Shown one piece after another: positions 32,183 to 41,121 of a stretch of 61,274 nt of DNA. The DNA lies in assembly GCA_036004685.1 (NCBI GenBank), contig DASYRE010000053.1, positions 1 to 61,274 of the forward strand, given 5' to 3'. This DNA comes from Candidatus Polarisedimenticolia bacterium (GTDB lineage Bacteria; Acidobacteriota; Polarisedimenticolia; Gp22-AA2; AA152). How positions within the stretch are numbered: the first letter of the stretch is position 1; each line of letters starts with the position of its first letter. A program made the position numbers and the translations under genes. The notes below the pieces were generated by a model that saw only the letters and a program-made list of their open reading frames with translations, was not told the DNA's origin and searched no databases.

Positions 32183-34176
32183 CGTCCCTCCGCGAGAAGA
32201 TCGACGAGGGTGGAGGTGCGCCGGACCGGATCGTAGCGGTAGACCAGCGCCGGGCGATCCGCGTACAGCGCCGCCAGTCCCCGATCGGCCTGGGTGCCGA
32301 GGTCGCGCGCGTACACCACGCCCGTCCTGAAATCGAGAGGGTTCCGCAGCAGGTCTCCCGGAGGCATCCGGCCGCTCCCGGTCCGCAGGAAGACGAGCGC
32401 CGAGGAGAGGCCCGATTCGGAAACCGAGCGGTAGAGATCGCGGTTGTGCGCCGTCTTGTCCCGGTAGTGGGCCGCGAGCAAAGGCACCGAGCCGCAAAGG
32501 CAGAGCGCGACGCCGGCGCCCAAGAGGAGCGCCACGGCCCGGCGGGCCCCGGCCGCGGTAAGGCGCGGCGCCAGGATTTCCGGGGCGCGGATCCAGCCGG
32601 CCGTCATCAGGAGCGCCAGATAGAGGAAGCCGTCGTAGTAGTAGCGAGGGCCGTATTCGTTGCTCCCCTTGTTCTGGAAGATCAGGTAGCCGGCGGCGAG
32701 CAGCAGGAGTGAGACGGCGGCGAGCGCCAGGATCGGCTGCTCCCGGAAGAAGGACCGCATCGACCTCCCCTTGCCGAGAAAATAGAGGCCGGCGACCGAC
32801 CCCGGGATCGTCCAAAGGGCCAGCTTCACGAGCCACCAGAGGGTGACGGAGAGGTTGTCGGCGCCCAGCCTGGCGCGGATGTCGCTCGCGTCATAGGCCG
32901 CGTAGCCGGAAGTCCAGGGCGATCCGAACAGAACCTGGTTGTATGCCGCCAGCAGGACGAGGACCAAGCCGATCGGCAGCAGGAGCGCTCCCAGCCGGCT
33001 CCACTCCCCGCGCCGCGCCCATCGCGCCCCGAGCCAAACGAGAAACGGAAGCGTCAGCGCCGCGGCGGCCGCCGGCCGCATGCTCAGGGCGGCCCCGGTG
33101 GCCGCGCCGGCGGCCAGGGCCCATCCGGCCCCCGCCCCATCCTCGAGGCGCAGGACGGCGAGCAGGAAGAGGGCGATGCAGAACAGCGTCGCCGGGTGGT
33201 TGAAATAGGAAGCCGCGTTGAACAGGAAGAACGGAGTCAGCAGCATCATTCCCGCGACCGCCGGCTCTCCCGCCGCTCCGAGAAGGCGCCGCCCGATCCG
33301 CCCCGCGAGAATCAGGGTGAGCGCCGAGAGGATCGGATTGACGATCCAGGGCGACCCGACCGACGCACCGACGGCGAGCAGCAAGGCCCAGCCCGGAAAC
33401 GCCTTCGCGAAGAACCTGCCTTTCTCGGCGTCGAGGATCATGCTGCGCGCGTGGAAGAACTCGGGACGCGGCGGGGCCGGAACCCACAGCCGGCCGGTCG
33501 AGAAGATCCTCGCCTGCGTGACGTAGGAGCTCTCGTCGGAAGATCCGGGAAAATCGGCGAGGACCCCGAAGCCGATGGCCAGCGCCAAGCCGAGCGCCAG
33601 ACCGGCGATCCATGCTTCCCGGCGGGCGGCCGGCATCGCCATCCACCGGCGGGCGGCCCGCCCGACGATCTCCGACGCTTGCCGCTCCAGGGAGCCCGCC
33701 GGGCGAGCCAGCAGCCGCGGCAGCCAGGCCAGGAAAAGCAGGAACAGCCCGCCGACCAGGCCGATGTCCGCCAGGCCCCTCAGGCGGTACACCAGGCTCT
33801 CCTCCAACCCCCCGGGAGGCGCGAACCAGCGCCGGCCCAGCGGCAATGCCGCGGCGGCCGTCGCCAGAAGAATCACCCCGCCGAGAGCCGCGGAGAGCCG
33901 GGCGCTGCGCAAGGCCGCGAGCGCCAGGAGCGCGCCGGCCGCGCCCGCCGCCCCGACCACCATCCGCAGCAGATTCAGCTTTCCCGCGGGATCGTCCAGA
34001 AGATAAGCGAGTGTGTCGAAGCGCGCGACGATCGCCTCCAGCCGGAGCGCGAGGATCCCGCAAAGGGCTCCGCCAGCCGCCAGGGCCGCGGCCAAGCCGT
34101 AGCGGGCCCCGAGGCCGCCCGGAGCGGGGAGACCGGCTGGCGCGGCGGAGAGGATGGGTCGGGAGGCTGTCCTCAT
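32179..34176 (-). CDS. Large polytopic membrane protein, GT-C/GT39-like
   Basis: 665 residues with about 14 hydrophobic segments. The region 'LADFPGSSDESSYVTQARIF' near residue 208 has the acidic pair expected in the first large outer loop of GT39-like proteins, and 'RFFAKAFPGWALLLAVG' and 'YFNHPATLFCIALFLLAVL' follow in the usual order. Here four additional membrane segments precede that region, so the family core starts about 190 residues in. This N-terminal extension is not recognised. The protein would use a polyprenyl-phosphate sugar on the outer face. ATG at 34176 overlaps the upstream stop as ATGA. Confidence 0.75.
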   Translation of the reverse strand: MRTASRPILSAAPAGLPAPGGLGARYGLAAALAAGGALCGILALRLEAIVARFDTLAYLLDDPAGKLNLLRMVVGAAGAAGALLALAALRSARLSAALGGVILLATAAAALPLGRRWFAPPGGLEESLVYRLRGLADIGLVGGLFLLFLAWLPRLLARPAGSLERQASEIVGRAARRWMAMPAARREAWIAGLALGLALAIGFGVLADFPGSSDESSYVTQARIFSTGRLWVPAPPRPEFFHARSMILDAEKGRFFAKAFPGWALLLAVGASVGSPWIVNPILSALTLILAGRIGRRLLGAAGEPAVAGMMLLTPFFLFNAASYFNHPATLFCIALFLLAVLRLEDGAGAGWALAAGAATGAALSMRPAAAAALTLPFLVWLGARWARRGEWSRLGALLLPIGLVLVLLAAYNQVLFGSPWTSGYAAYDASDIRARLGADNLSVTLWWLVKLALWTIPGSVAGLYFLGKGRSMRSFFREQPILALAAVSLLLLAAGYLIFQNKGSNEYGPRYYYDGFLYLALLMTAGWIRAPEILAPRLTAAGARRAVALLLGAGVALCLCGSVPLLAAHYRDKTAHNRDLYRSVSESGLSSALVFLRTGSGRMPPGDLLRNPLDFRTGVVYARDLGTQADRGLAALYADRPALVYRYDPVRRTSTLVDLLAEGR

Positions 34177-35861
34177 CCGCGGTTCCTCCGGTAGAGCGAG
34201 ACGGTGGACCCGTCCGGCTCCTGGAAGACGCCGATCCGGGTGAACTCCGCCTGCCGGGACTCGAAGTACCGAGTCATCGCGGGGACCACCGCTTCCCAGG
34301 GAGGCACGGCGTTCTCGCCCGTCTTAGTGAGCAGATAGTCGTACTCCTCGAAGCTCTGGTAGAAATCTCGCCGATCGAAGGGATCGAGTCCGACCTCCAT
34401 CGCCACGTGACGCTTCATCCGGTTCACCAGCTGCACCACCGTGACCGGCAGATCGCGCCGGGCGACGTAATAGGCGACGGTCGGCCCATTCACCCGCCGC
34501 ATGTCAGGAATCACGCCGAGCTTCCAGGCCGTCCGCCCGTCGCCCGAAAGGGGCGCGAGATCGCTCCGGAGACGGCGGGCGATCTCGTCGATCCGCCAGT
34601 TCCCTTCCGACTCCGGCTTCCACCCTCCCCCGAGCCCGGCCGTCGGGAGCGTCACGAGCAGGAGGGCGCCCGCCGCGGCGCTCCACTTCTTCGGCCCGCT
34701 CCGCCGGCGCCACAGCTCGACGATTCCCCGGGCCCCGAGGAGAACCAGGACCGGGAGCCAGGGCAGGAGGTAGCGGGACTGCTTGTTCGCCACCGCGAAC
34801 GTGAAGAGAATGTAGACGCTGGCGGCCCACAGAGCCAGGAAGACTCCCGCGCCGCGCGCCTCCCGCCGCCTCCACGGGAACAGGATGAGCCCGCCAAGGA
34901 CCGAGAGCGTCAAGGGCCAGCCCATCAGCCTCCTCGGAAGCGCTTCCAAGTGGAAGGCGAGCGAGGCGAAGGAGAAGGGCGAGGCGAAGCCGTCCGCGGC
35001 CCCGCCGGCATGGACCACGGTCTTGCGGACCAGGATGGGGAGAATGGGGGCGTAGTACGGGGCCATCACCGCCGCGGCCGCGCCGATCGCCCATCCGAGA
35101 TTCATCCAGCGCTCCCGGCGCGACTGACCGTCGTGCGCCTCCCGCAACCCGGCGAGCAGCGCCATCATCACGGGGGCCGCCAGGAAGAGGAAAAAGCTCC
35201 ACTTGGCGAGCATCCCCGCCCCGCACAGGGCCCCGAACGCGAGGCTTCGCCCGCGAGCCGAAAACCGGCCGGTCGACAGGAGAAGCCATACGGAAGCGAT
35301 CACCAACGCCGTCAAGGGAAGGTCGAGCATGTATTCTCCGGCGTTCGATCGAATCCCCGGCGCCGCCAGCAGGAGCAGTCCGGCCAGCACTCCGGCGGGC
35401 CTACCGAACAAGCGGTTCCCCAGCCCCCACACCGAGACGATCAGCAGCGCCAGGAAGAGCAGGTTCGTGACCATCGCCGTCTCGTAGGATCTTCCGCCGA
35501 CCAGGTAGAGCAGCGCCGTGACACCCGGCACCAAAGGAGGGTAATAACCGGAAGGCGTCAGCAGCGGATAGCGTTCCGAGCCGCCCAGGATCGATCGGAG
35601 CGCCCCCCCGGTCACGGCGGAGGGATCCCGGAGGATCCGCTCGAAGACGACGCTGTCGCGCAGGTGGACCGCTTGATCCCACCCGGGAGGCGTGCCGCTT
35701 TCCCTCAGGCGGGGGGCGAGCGCCGCGGAGAAAAGGACGATCCCCGCCAGCAGGATCGCGCCTTCCCGCCAGATCGCCGGAACTTTCCAGAAGGCTCTGG
35801 CAGGAAGCGCCGCCGGCCGCGCGGCCTGCACCAGCGCCGGGAAGGTGGATCGCGCCCTCAT
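34173..35861 (-). CDS. GT-C/GT39-like membrane glycosyltransferase
   Basis: 562 residues. First helix at about 35-50, then 'PPGWDQAVHLRDSVVFE' with the acidic first-loop motif, 'PLLTPSGYYPPLVPGV', and 'LDLPLTALVIASVWLL'; in all about ten helices and a soluble C-terminal domain from about 430 ('GVIPDMRRVNGPTVAYY'). The pattern is that of ArnT/PMT-like transferases. ATG at 35861 overlaps the upstream stop as ATGA; the frame is open further upstream, but that part is not conserved-looking. Lies between two other GT-C genes, so three such proteins are encoded in a row, suggesting they share or compete for polyprenyl-phosphate donors. Confidence 0.8.
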   Translation of the reverse strand: MRARSTFPALVQAARPAALPARAFWKVPAIWREGAILLAGIVLFSAALAPRLRESGTPPGWDQAVHLRDSVVFERILRDPSAVTGGALRSILGGSERYPLLTPSGYYPPLVPGVTALLYLVGGRSYETAMVTNLLFLALLIVSVWGLGNRLFGRPAGVLAGLLLLAAPGIRSNAGEYMLDLPLTALVIASVWLLLSTGRFSARGRSLAFGALCGAGMLAKWSFFLFLAAPVMMALLAGLREAHDGQSRRERWMNLGWAIGAAAAVMAPYYAPILPILVRKTVVHAGGAADGFASPFSFASLAFHLEALPRRLMGWPLTLSVLGGLILFPWRRREARGAGVFLALWAASVYILFTFAVANKQSRYLLPWLPVLVLLGARGIVELWRRRSGPKKWSAAAGALLLVTLPTAGLGGGWKPESEGNWRIDEIARRLRSDLAPLSGDGRTAWKLGVIPDMRRVNGPTVAYYVARRDLPVTVVQLVNRMKRHVAMEVGLDPFDRRDFYQSFEEYDYLLTKTGENAVPPWEAVVPAMTRYFESRQAEFTRIGVFQEPDGSTVSLYRRNRG

Positions 35862-37351
35862 GAGCGATCTCCCTGCCGCGCGACGGAGGGCGGCTCCAGG
35901 CGCGGGCGGTAGATCACGTAGCCGTCCACGATCCCCTCGGGGCGATAGGCGCGGCCGATCGCCGCGAGGGTCGTGTCGGCCCAATAGGTCTCCCCCTGAT
36001 AGTGGCTCGGATGCTCCACGGGGGAGCGCAGGACGATGACCCCGAAATCGCGCTCGAGAATCCGCCGGTTCAGCGGCTCCGCGTCCCACCGTCCGCGGCG
36101 CTGCATGTAGGCGAAAGCGAAGGGATCCATCATGGTCAGAGGCTTGCCGCACTTCAGCGCGACGTTTTCATCCTCGATCAGCACGTCGCCCGGAGCCGCG
36201 GCCGCCAGCCGAATCACTTCCCGGTTCGACTGGTAGGCGTACTCCCCCATGCGCGCCGTGGCCCCGATCGATCCCGCCAGGAGGATCCCGAAGACCCCGG
36301 CCGCGAGGAGCGCTTCCTTCTCTTCCAGCCGCCGGGCGGTCCCTTCGAGCAGCGAGGTCAGGGAGACACCCGTGAGGATGAGCGTGGCCGCCAGCGGCTC
36401 CATGAAGTAGTAGAAATCGCTCCCCAGCTTGGCGGAGGCGGCGGCGCTCACCGCCAGCGCCACGGCCAGATAGCACACGGGGAGACGGAGCGTCCGGTCC
36501 CACCGCAGGAGCCGGGGCAGCAGCCGCGCCGAGAGGATCAGCGGCAGGGCCGCCATGGCCAGGAATGCAGAGAGTCCTCCCAAAGGCCGGCTGACGAAGC
36601 TCAAGGGCGACGCCCCGGGAACCTCCAGAAGATTGACGCGCGCCAATCCGCCGGTGGCGCGGGACAGGAAGAACAGGATGGCGGCGCAGGGAGCCGCGAC
36701 CGCGGCGAAGAAGAGCAAGGCCCTGGCGGGCTTCCCGGAGACCAGCAGGAAAAGCACGATCGCCGCGGCGGCGCCGAGGGCCGTCTGCTTGGTGAACGCG
36801 GCCGCCACGAGCGGCAGCGCCGCGAGCATGCCCAAAGGCGATCCGGACCAGCGCTCGAACCACGCCAGGCCCGCCAGCGAGAGCGCCAGCGCCGGAACGT
36901 CCGAGCGGGAGGAGTAGGCGACGGGGAGAATCAGCGGTGAGGCGAGGAAAAGGCCGGCCGCGATCCAGGCCGCCGGTCGCGCCGCGCCGTGCCGGCGGGA
37001 GAGCCAGGCGACGAGTCCCGCACAGGCGAGCGCCGACAGCAGGGAGACCAGCCGGCCCGCCAGGTACGCCCCTTCCACTCCGGAGCCGGTGATCCGCGCC
37101 AGGAACCCCAGCACCGCGTAAAGCAGAGGTCCGTACATCGCCGTGACGTAGGGGCCCTTGTGAACGTCCAGGTAGAGCGGCTCGCCGTGGGCCACTCTCA
37201 GCGCCGCGGCCACGACCGCCCCTTCGGGCTGGGAGGTGTCGCGCGGATTGAACAGCCCGAACGCGGCGGTGATCAGGAAGAAGAGAATCGCCGCGGCCAC
37301 CATCCCGGCCAGGGCTTTCGCCAGGGGAATGGCGAGGAGCTTCTCCCTCAT
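35858..37351 (-). CDS. GT-C-like membrane protein
   Basis: 497 residues, about ten membrane segments. 'NPRDTSQPEGAVVAAALRVA' after the first helix holds the acidic first-loop site and 'DVHKGPYVTAMYGPLLYAV' corresponds to the second motif of GT39-like proteins; the last about 110 residues are soluble and end near a 'DGYVIYRP' strand. Donor and acceptor unknown. ATG at 37351 overlaps the GT2 stop as ATGA and is followed by the first helix. Similar overall plan to the two genes downstream but little obvious sequence identity, so these are not recent duplicates. Confidence 0.75.
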   Translation of the reverse strand: MREKLLAIPLAKALAGMVAAAILFFLITAAFGLFNPRDTSQPEGAVVAAALRVAHGEPLYLDVHKGPYVTAMYGPLLYAVLGFLARITGSGVEGAYLAGRLVSLLSALACAGLVAWLSRRHGAARPAAWIAAGLFLASPLILPVAYSSRSDVPALALSLAGLAWFERWSGSPLGMLAALPLVAAAFTKQTALGAAAAIVLFLLVSGKPARALLFFAAVAAPCAAILFFLSRATGGLARVNLLEVPGASPLSFVSRPLGGLSAFLAMAALPLILSARLLPRLLRWDRTLRLPVCYLAVALAVSAAASAKLGSDFYYFMEPLAATLILTGVSLTSLLEGTARRLEEKEALLAAGVFGILLAGSIGATARMGEYAYQSNREVIRLAAAAPGDVLIEDENVALKCGKPLTMMDPFAFAYMQRRGRWDAEPLNRRILERDFGVIVLRSPVEHPSHYQGETYWADTTLAAIGRAYRPEGIVDGYVIYRPRLEPPSVARQGDRS

Positions 37352-38271
37352 GCCCTTCTCCTTTCCAGGCGCGCCGACAGGGCCTCGGCGTCCTCCCGGC
37401 TCAGCAGATAGCGCAGGCTTCCCTTGAAAAGGGCCGTCAGGTACAGCGCCTGCTCCTCGATCGCGCGGCGGTCCCGGCGCGCCGCCCCCCGCAGCAGATG
37501 GACCGTCCGCACCCCGACGCGCTGGATGAGCCGCCACCCGCTGAGCAGGTCCCCCGAGCACAGGTACTTGGTGAAGTAGGCGCCCGCGCCGATCCCGTAG
37601 GCTTGCGACAGCCGGCGGTTCGCCGAGGGGCTCCGCCAGGAGCGATGCCAGACCACCGCGGCGGGGGCGTAGACGATCTTCAGGCCCGAGCGGAGCAGGC
37701 GGTGCACCATGTCCATGTCCTCGGCGCTCTCGAACTCGGCGCCCGGGCCGAAACGGACGTCGTACTCTCCCGCCTTGCGAAGCGCCTCGGCCGTCGCGCC
37801 GAAGTTGCCTCCTCCTCCAACCCGCCACGGGTGGGTCCGGCGGGAGAACACGGGAATCTCCTGGGGAGCGTAGGTCGCGGACGTCTCCTCGCCGTGCGGA
37901 GCGGCCGGCTCGGCCAGCGTCTTCCCCACCACGGCGGCGGCGCCGCCGCGCAGCGGGGCGGTCAGCGCCTCGAGCCATCCCGGATCGACCCGGCAGTCGT
38001 CGTCGGTGAAGGCGATCAGGGGCGCCGTGCAGTCGGCGATCCCCTGGTTCTTGGCGCGCGACAGCCCCTCCCCCTTGCCCCGGAGATAGCGGACCGGAAT
38101 CCTTCCCCCCTGGTGGACGCAGACGACCTTCCGGCTCGACTCGTCACGGCTCTGATCGACCACCACCACCTCCGCCGGGCCGGGCGAGCAGGCCAGGATC
38201 GAACGAAGGCAGCCGTCGAGCAGCTCGCCGCGATCGCGCGTGCAGATCAGAACCGAGACGTCCAGGGTCAT
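37348..38271 (-). CDS. Glycosyltransferase family 2
   Basis: 307 residues from the ATG at 38271; a GTG at 38283 is also possible and neither has a well-spaced ribosome site. GT-A motifs: 'VSVLICTRDRGELLDGCL', 'VVVVDQSRDES', 'AFTDDDCRVDPGWLEAL' (metal site) and 'FESAEDMDMVHRLLRSG'. The 'DQSRD' and 'FTDDDC' blocks are shared with the GT2 genes at 40201 and 42897, so these three form a paralogous set. The C-terminal region is basic and helical without clear membrane segments. Confidence 0.87.
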   Translation of the reverse strand: MTLDVSVLICTRDRGELLDGCLRSILACSPGPAEVVVVDQSRDESSRKVVCVHQGGRIPVRYLRGKGEGLSRAKNQGIADCTAPLIAFTDDDCRVDPGWLEALTAPLRGGAAAVVGKTLAEPAAPHGEETSATYAPQEIPVFSRRTHPWRVGGGGNFGATAEALRKAGEYDVRFGPGAEFESAEDMDMVHRLLRSGLKIVYAPAAVVWHRSWRSPSANRRLSQAYGIGAGAYFTKYLCSGDLLSGWRLIQRVGVRTVHLLRGAARRDRRAIEEQALYLTALFKGSLRYLLSREDAEALSARLERRRA

Positions 38272-38284
38272 CTCCGGATTCACC

Positions 38285-39388
38285 TCAATGGGACCAGAGC
38301 CCGCAGCAGCGGGAGCAATAGGGAAAGAGGCCGTCTTCCCGCATGGCCCGCCGGAACGAGCGGTAAAGATCGTTGTTCCAGATTTCCCGGAACCGCTGCC
38401 GTTTCACGTTGCCCATGATCAGGTCGGGACGATCGGAGCAGGGGGTCACTTCCCCGCTCGGCAGGATTTCCGACTCGAGCCAGGGAACGAAGCAGCGCGT
38501 CTTCCCGAAGGACTCCTCCGGGCGGCGGTAGTAAGCGTCCACCTGCCCGGGGTGGAGATCGGGAAGGAACCGGAGCTTCATCGCCGAGTCCTTGAGGGAC
38601 ATCTGCCGCATCTGCTCGGCGATCCGCTCCGTGTCGAGGACCGACACGTCCATGACGAAGCCGCGCCAGGAGGCGGCGTGCGCGTCGAACTTCTCGCGGA
38701 AGTAGGCCTCGTTGGCCCGCCCGATCTGCTCCGTGGTGAACCAGAGCTGGGAGAGGATCATCTGATCGGCCCCCATCCCCTCCACGACGTCCCGCGTCTC
38801 CAGGAGGTTCTTCTGGTTCCCCGGCGAGATCGTCGTATTCACGATGATCTCCGGCTTCCTCCCGGCTCCGTTCCTCGCCTCCCGGATTGCCGCGACGCCG
38901 TCGGCGATCTTCTGGAAGGATCCCTGCATTCCGCGAATCGAGTCGTGGATCTCGCGGGGGCCGTCGACCGAGACCATGACGGCGTCGACGCCGAGGTCGA
39001 CGAGGCGCCGGGCCTCGCGCGGCAGATAGGTGCCGTTCGTGTTGATGCTGCAATACAGCCCCTTCGACTTCACGTGCTCCACGAACGCCATCAGATCGCG
39101 ATGCAGGAACGGCTCCCCGCCCCACAGGAAGACGCCGGTCCCGTCCTCCGCGACGTCGTCGATGACGCTCCGCAGGCTGGCGAGATCGAGCTGCTGAACC
39201 TCGTGCTCCCGGGACATCTCGTGGAAAAGTCCCTGCTCGCCCCACTGCCAGCACATGGTGCAGCGGAGATTGCACCGATAGGTCATCATGAAGGTGAGCA
39301 GGCGCGGGGCGTTCCAGCGGTCGGGCATGAATCCGGGCGCCGCCCGAAGCAGGAATTCCTTGAGCTGCGATCCCAGGCCGTAAGACAT
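38285..39388 (-). CDS. Radical SAM/SPASM protein
   Basis: 367 residues. Cys39, Cys43 and Cys46 in 'YRCNLRCTMCWQW' form the SAM-cluster motif, with 'LWGGEPFLHRDL' (the conserved GGEP) and 'MVSVDGPREIHDSIRG' next. The C-terminal 70 residues have the SPASM-type cysteine pattern: 'CFVPW', 'PSGEVTPCSD', 'GNVKRQRFREIWNN', then 'CSRCCGLW', so one auxiliary cluster at least. Members modify peptides, sugars or tRNA, or act as dehydrogenases of sugars (for example BtrN or AlbA relatives); context suggests a glycan or a lipid-linked sugar. It precedes a GT2 and follows a methyltransferase, with 13- and 9-base gaps. Confidence 0.87.
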   Translation of the reverse strand: MSYGLGSQLKEFLLRAAPGFMPDRWNAPRLLTFMMTYRCNLRCTMCWQWGEQGLFHEMSREHEVQQLDLASLRSVIDDVAEDGTGVFLWGGEPFLHRDLMAFVEHVKSKGLYCSINTNGTYLPREARRLVDLGVDAVMVSVDGPREIHDSIRGMQGSFQKIADGVAAIREARNGAGRKPEIIVNTTISPGNQKNLLETRDVVEGMGADQMILSQLWFTTEQIGRANEAYFREKFDAHAASWRGFVMDVSVLDTERIAEQMRQMSLKDSAMKLRFLPDLHPGQVDAYYRRPEESFGKTRCFVPWLESEILPSGEVTPCSDRPDLIMGNVKRQRFREIWNNDLYRSFRRAMREDGLFPYCSRCCGLWSH

Positions 39389-39397
39389 TTCAGATCC

Positions 39398-40204
39398 TCA
39401 CTTTCGCGGACTCACGACCGCCAGGTAGTTGATGGCGAGGTGCGAGTCGAGATCGTTCAGCGAGCGGGCCCATCCGAGCCCCGCGCCGGCGGCGGCGCGG
39501 ATCGCGGCCCGTCCGGCCATCGACAGAAGATTGGTTCCGAGGTAGACCCCTTTCAAGGGCAGGGCGAGAATGCCGCCCGCCTTTCCGTGCTCGCGCCTCA
39601 AGTGGCGCTCGATCCCCATCGCCAGGGCGGCGTTGGCGAGCTGGGGAATCAGGTGCAGGTAGCCCCCGGTCTCTTCCACCCTGGCCTCCCCAATCTCCGA
39701 CAGCGCCTCCTCCAGCTCCCTTCGGCTCCAGCGGTGGAGGCGCTGCTCCCGCGGGTAGGGCCAGATGCCGATCGTGGTCAGGACGATTCGTCCTCCCCGC
39801 CGGGTGACCCGGGCGAACTCCGCCAGGGCCGCGCGAAAATCGGGCATGAGATAGAAGGCCTGGGTGCAGAGAAGGAGGTCGAAGCTGTCGGATAGGAAAG
39901 GAAGGCGCAGGCCGTCGGCGCGCGCGCTCATTCCCCGGTAAGACTCCAGGTCGACGCCGACGTAGCGCGAGAACTTGCCGCTGAAGAATTCGCGGTAAGG
40001 CATGTACTTGCATCCGACGTCCAGAACCTCCATCTTGCCGCCGCCGTTCAAGGCGGACGCCTCGCGCGCCAGCCCCGCGGCGATCGCGCGGAGCATCAGG
40101 TAGTCGTACTGCCAGGGCCGCGGGTGCGAGATTCGGCGCACCACCCGCCGCGCCTCGCGGTCGGCGGCGCGCTCTCGTCCGGTCGGGTTCGCGCTCTCGC
40201 TCAA
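39398..40204 (-). CDS. SAM-dependent class I methyltransferase
   Basis: 268 residues. The Rossmann fold begins with 'EVLDVGCKYMPYREFF' (motif I), then 'YVGVDLESYRG' (motif II acidic residue), 'GLRLPFLSDSFDLLLCTQAF' and 'EFARVTRRGGRIVLTTIG', as in UbiE-like methyltransferases. It most likely O-methylates a sugar hydroxyl or carboxylate of the glycan. No ATG is near the start; TTG at 40204 overlaps the upstream stop as TTGA, the same overlap style used throughout the locus, and is preferred. An internal ATG about 35 codons in would delete part of an N-terminal helix. Confidence 0.82.
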   Translation of the reverse strand: MSESANPTGRERAADREARRVVRRISHPRPWQYDYLMLRAIAAGLAREASALNGGGKMEVLDVGCKYMPYREFFSGKFSRYVGVDLESYRGMSARADGLRLPFLSDSFDLLLCTQAFYLMPDFRAALAEFARVTRRGGRIVLTTIGIWPYPREQRLHRWSRRELEEALSEIGEARVEETGGYLHLIPQLANAALAMGIERHLRREHGKAGGILALPLKGVYLGTNLLSMAGRAAIRAAAGAGLGWARSLNDLDSHLAINYLAVVSPRK

Positions 40205-41121
40205 CGCCCTTCTCCCGGCATGGCGCCGTTCCCCCGGCCCGCGACACCCGGGGCGCCCCGGAGGAACCCCTTCAGGAGTCCCGAGGCGAAGGCGGTGGAG
40301 GCGCGAAAGTCGTAGGGCCGTCCCAGAAGCACGGCTCCGCCTGCATCGCGCCCGGCCGACCAGAGGCTCCGGGCCATCCTGCTCAGCATGTGCAGATCGC
40401 GCCGCGCGAGGTGCTTCCGGTAGAACGCTCCTTGACCGAGGCCATACCCGAGGTAAAGACCCACCTGCTCGCGCTCCCCTCTCCACGACCGGTGCACGAC
40501 GACCATCGCCGGCAGATACCGGATGGGAATTCCCGCTTTCAGCAGCCGGTACCCCAAGTCGTTGTCCTCCGCGGCCGGCGCGGGAGTGCCGGGCCCCAGC
40601 GCTTCGTCAAAAGGGCCGACGCGCCGCAGGATCTCGGCCGGAATGGCCATGTTGTTGCCGAACAGGACGTCCCTCGAAGCCGGCTGCCGATAGATCCGCT
40701 CCGCCGCGTCGTCCCTCAACGAGGGGGCCGCCGCGGCCGTCTCGCCTTCCGTCTCCCCGGCCAGGACGCGGCCGGTGAGGACCAACCGTTCTCCCTGTTC
40801 CAGGGCGACCGCCATCACTTCCAGCCAGTCGGGGGCAACCCGGCAATCATCGTCGGTGAAGGCCAGGAGGCTCCCCCTCGCCAACGAGATCCCGACGTTC
40901 AGCGCCGCGCTCTTGCCGCGCCGCGGGCACAGGACGTGGCGTACGCGCGGCCCGCCGTCGGAGTCGTTGAGCGCCGGAGGCGGGACGGGAGCGCGGCTCT
41001 GATCCAGGACCAGCACTTCCGCGTCCTGGAACGTGGAGGCGCGCAGGCACCTCAGGCAATCCTCCAGGAGCTCGGGGCGATCGGCCGTGGCGATGAGGAC
41101 GGAGATTCGCGGCGCCGTCAT
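40201..41121 (-). CDS. Glycosyltransferase family 2
   Basis: 306 residues. 'ISVLIATADRPELLEDCL', 'VLVLDQSRAPVP', 'AALNVGISLARGSLLAFTDDDCR' (metal site) and 'PAAEDNDLGYRLLKAG' are present in order. Shares the DQSR and FTDDDC blocks with its relatives at 37348 and 42897. There are no clear membrane helices. ATG at 41121 overlaps the upstream GT2 stop as ATGA. Sugar specificity unknown. Confidence 0.87.
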   Translation of the reverse strand: MTAPRISVLIATADRPELLEDCLRCLRASTFQDAEVLVLDQSRAPVPPPALNDSDGGPRVRHVLCPRRGKSAALNVGISLARGSLLAFTDDDCRVAPDWLEVMAVALEQGERLVLTGRVLAGETEGETAAAAPSLRDDAAERIYRQPASRDVLFGNNMAIPAEILRRVGPFDEALGPGTPAPAAEDNDLGYRLLKAGIPIRYLPAMVVVHRSWRGEREQVGLYLGYGLGQGAFYRKHLARRDLHMLSRMARSLWSAGRDAGGAVLLGRPYDFRASTAFASGLLKGFLRGAPGVAGRGNGAMPGEGR

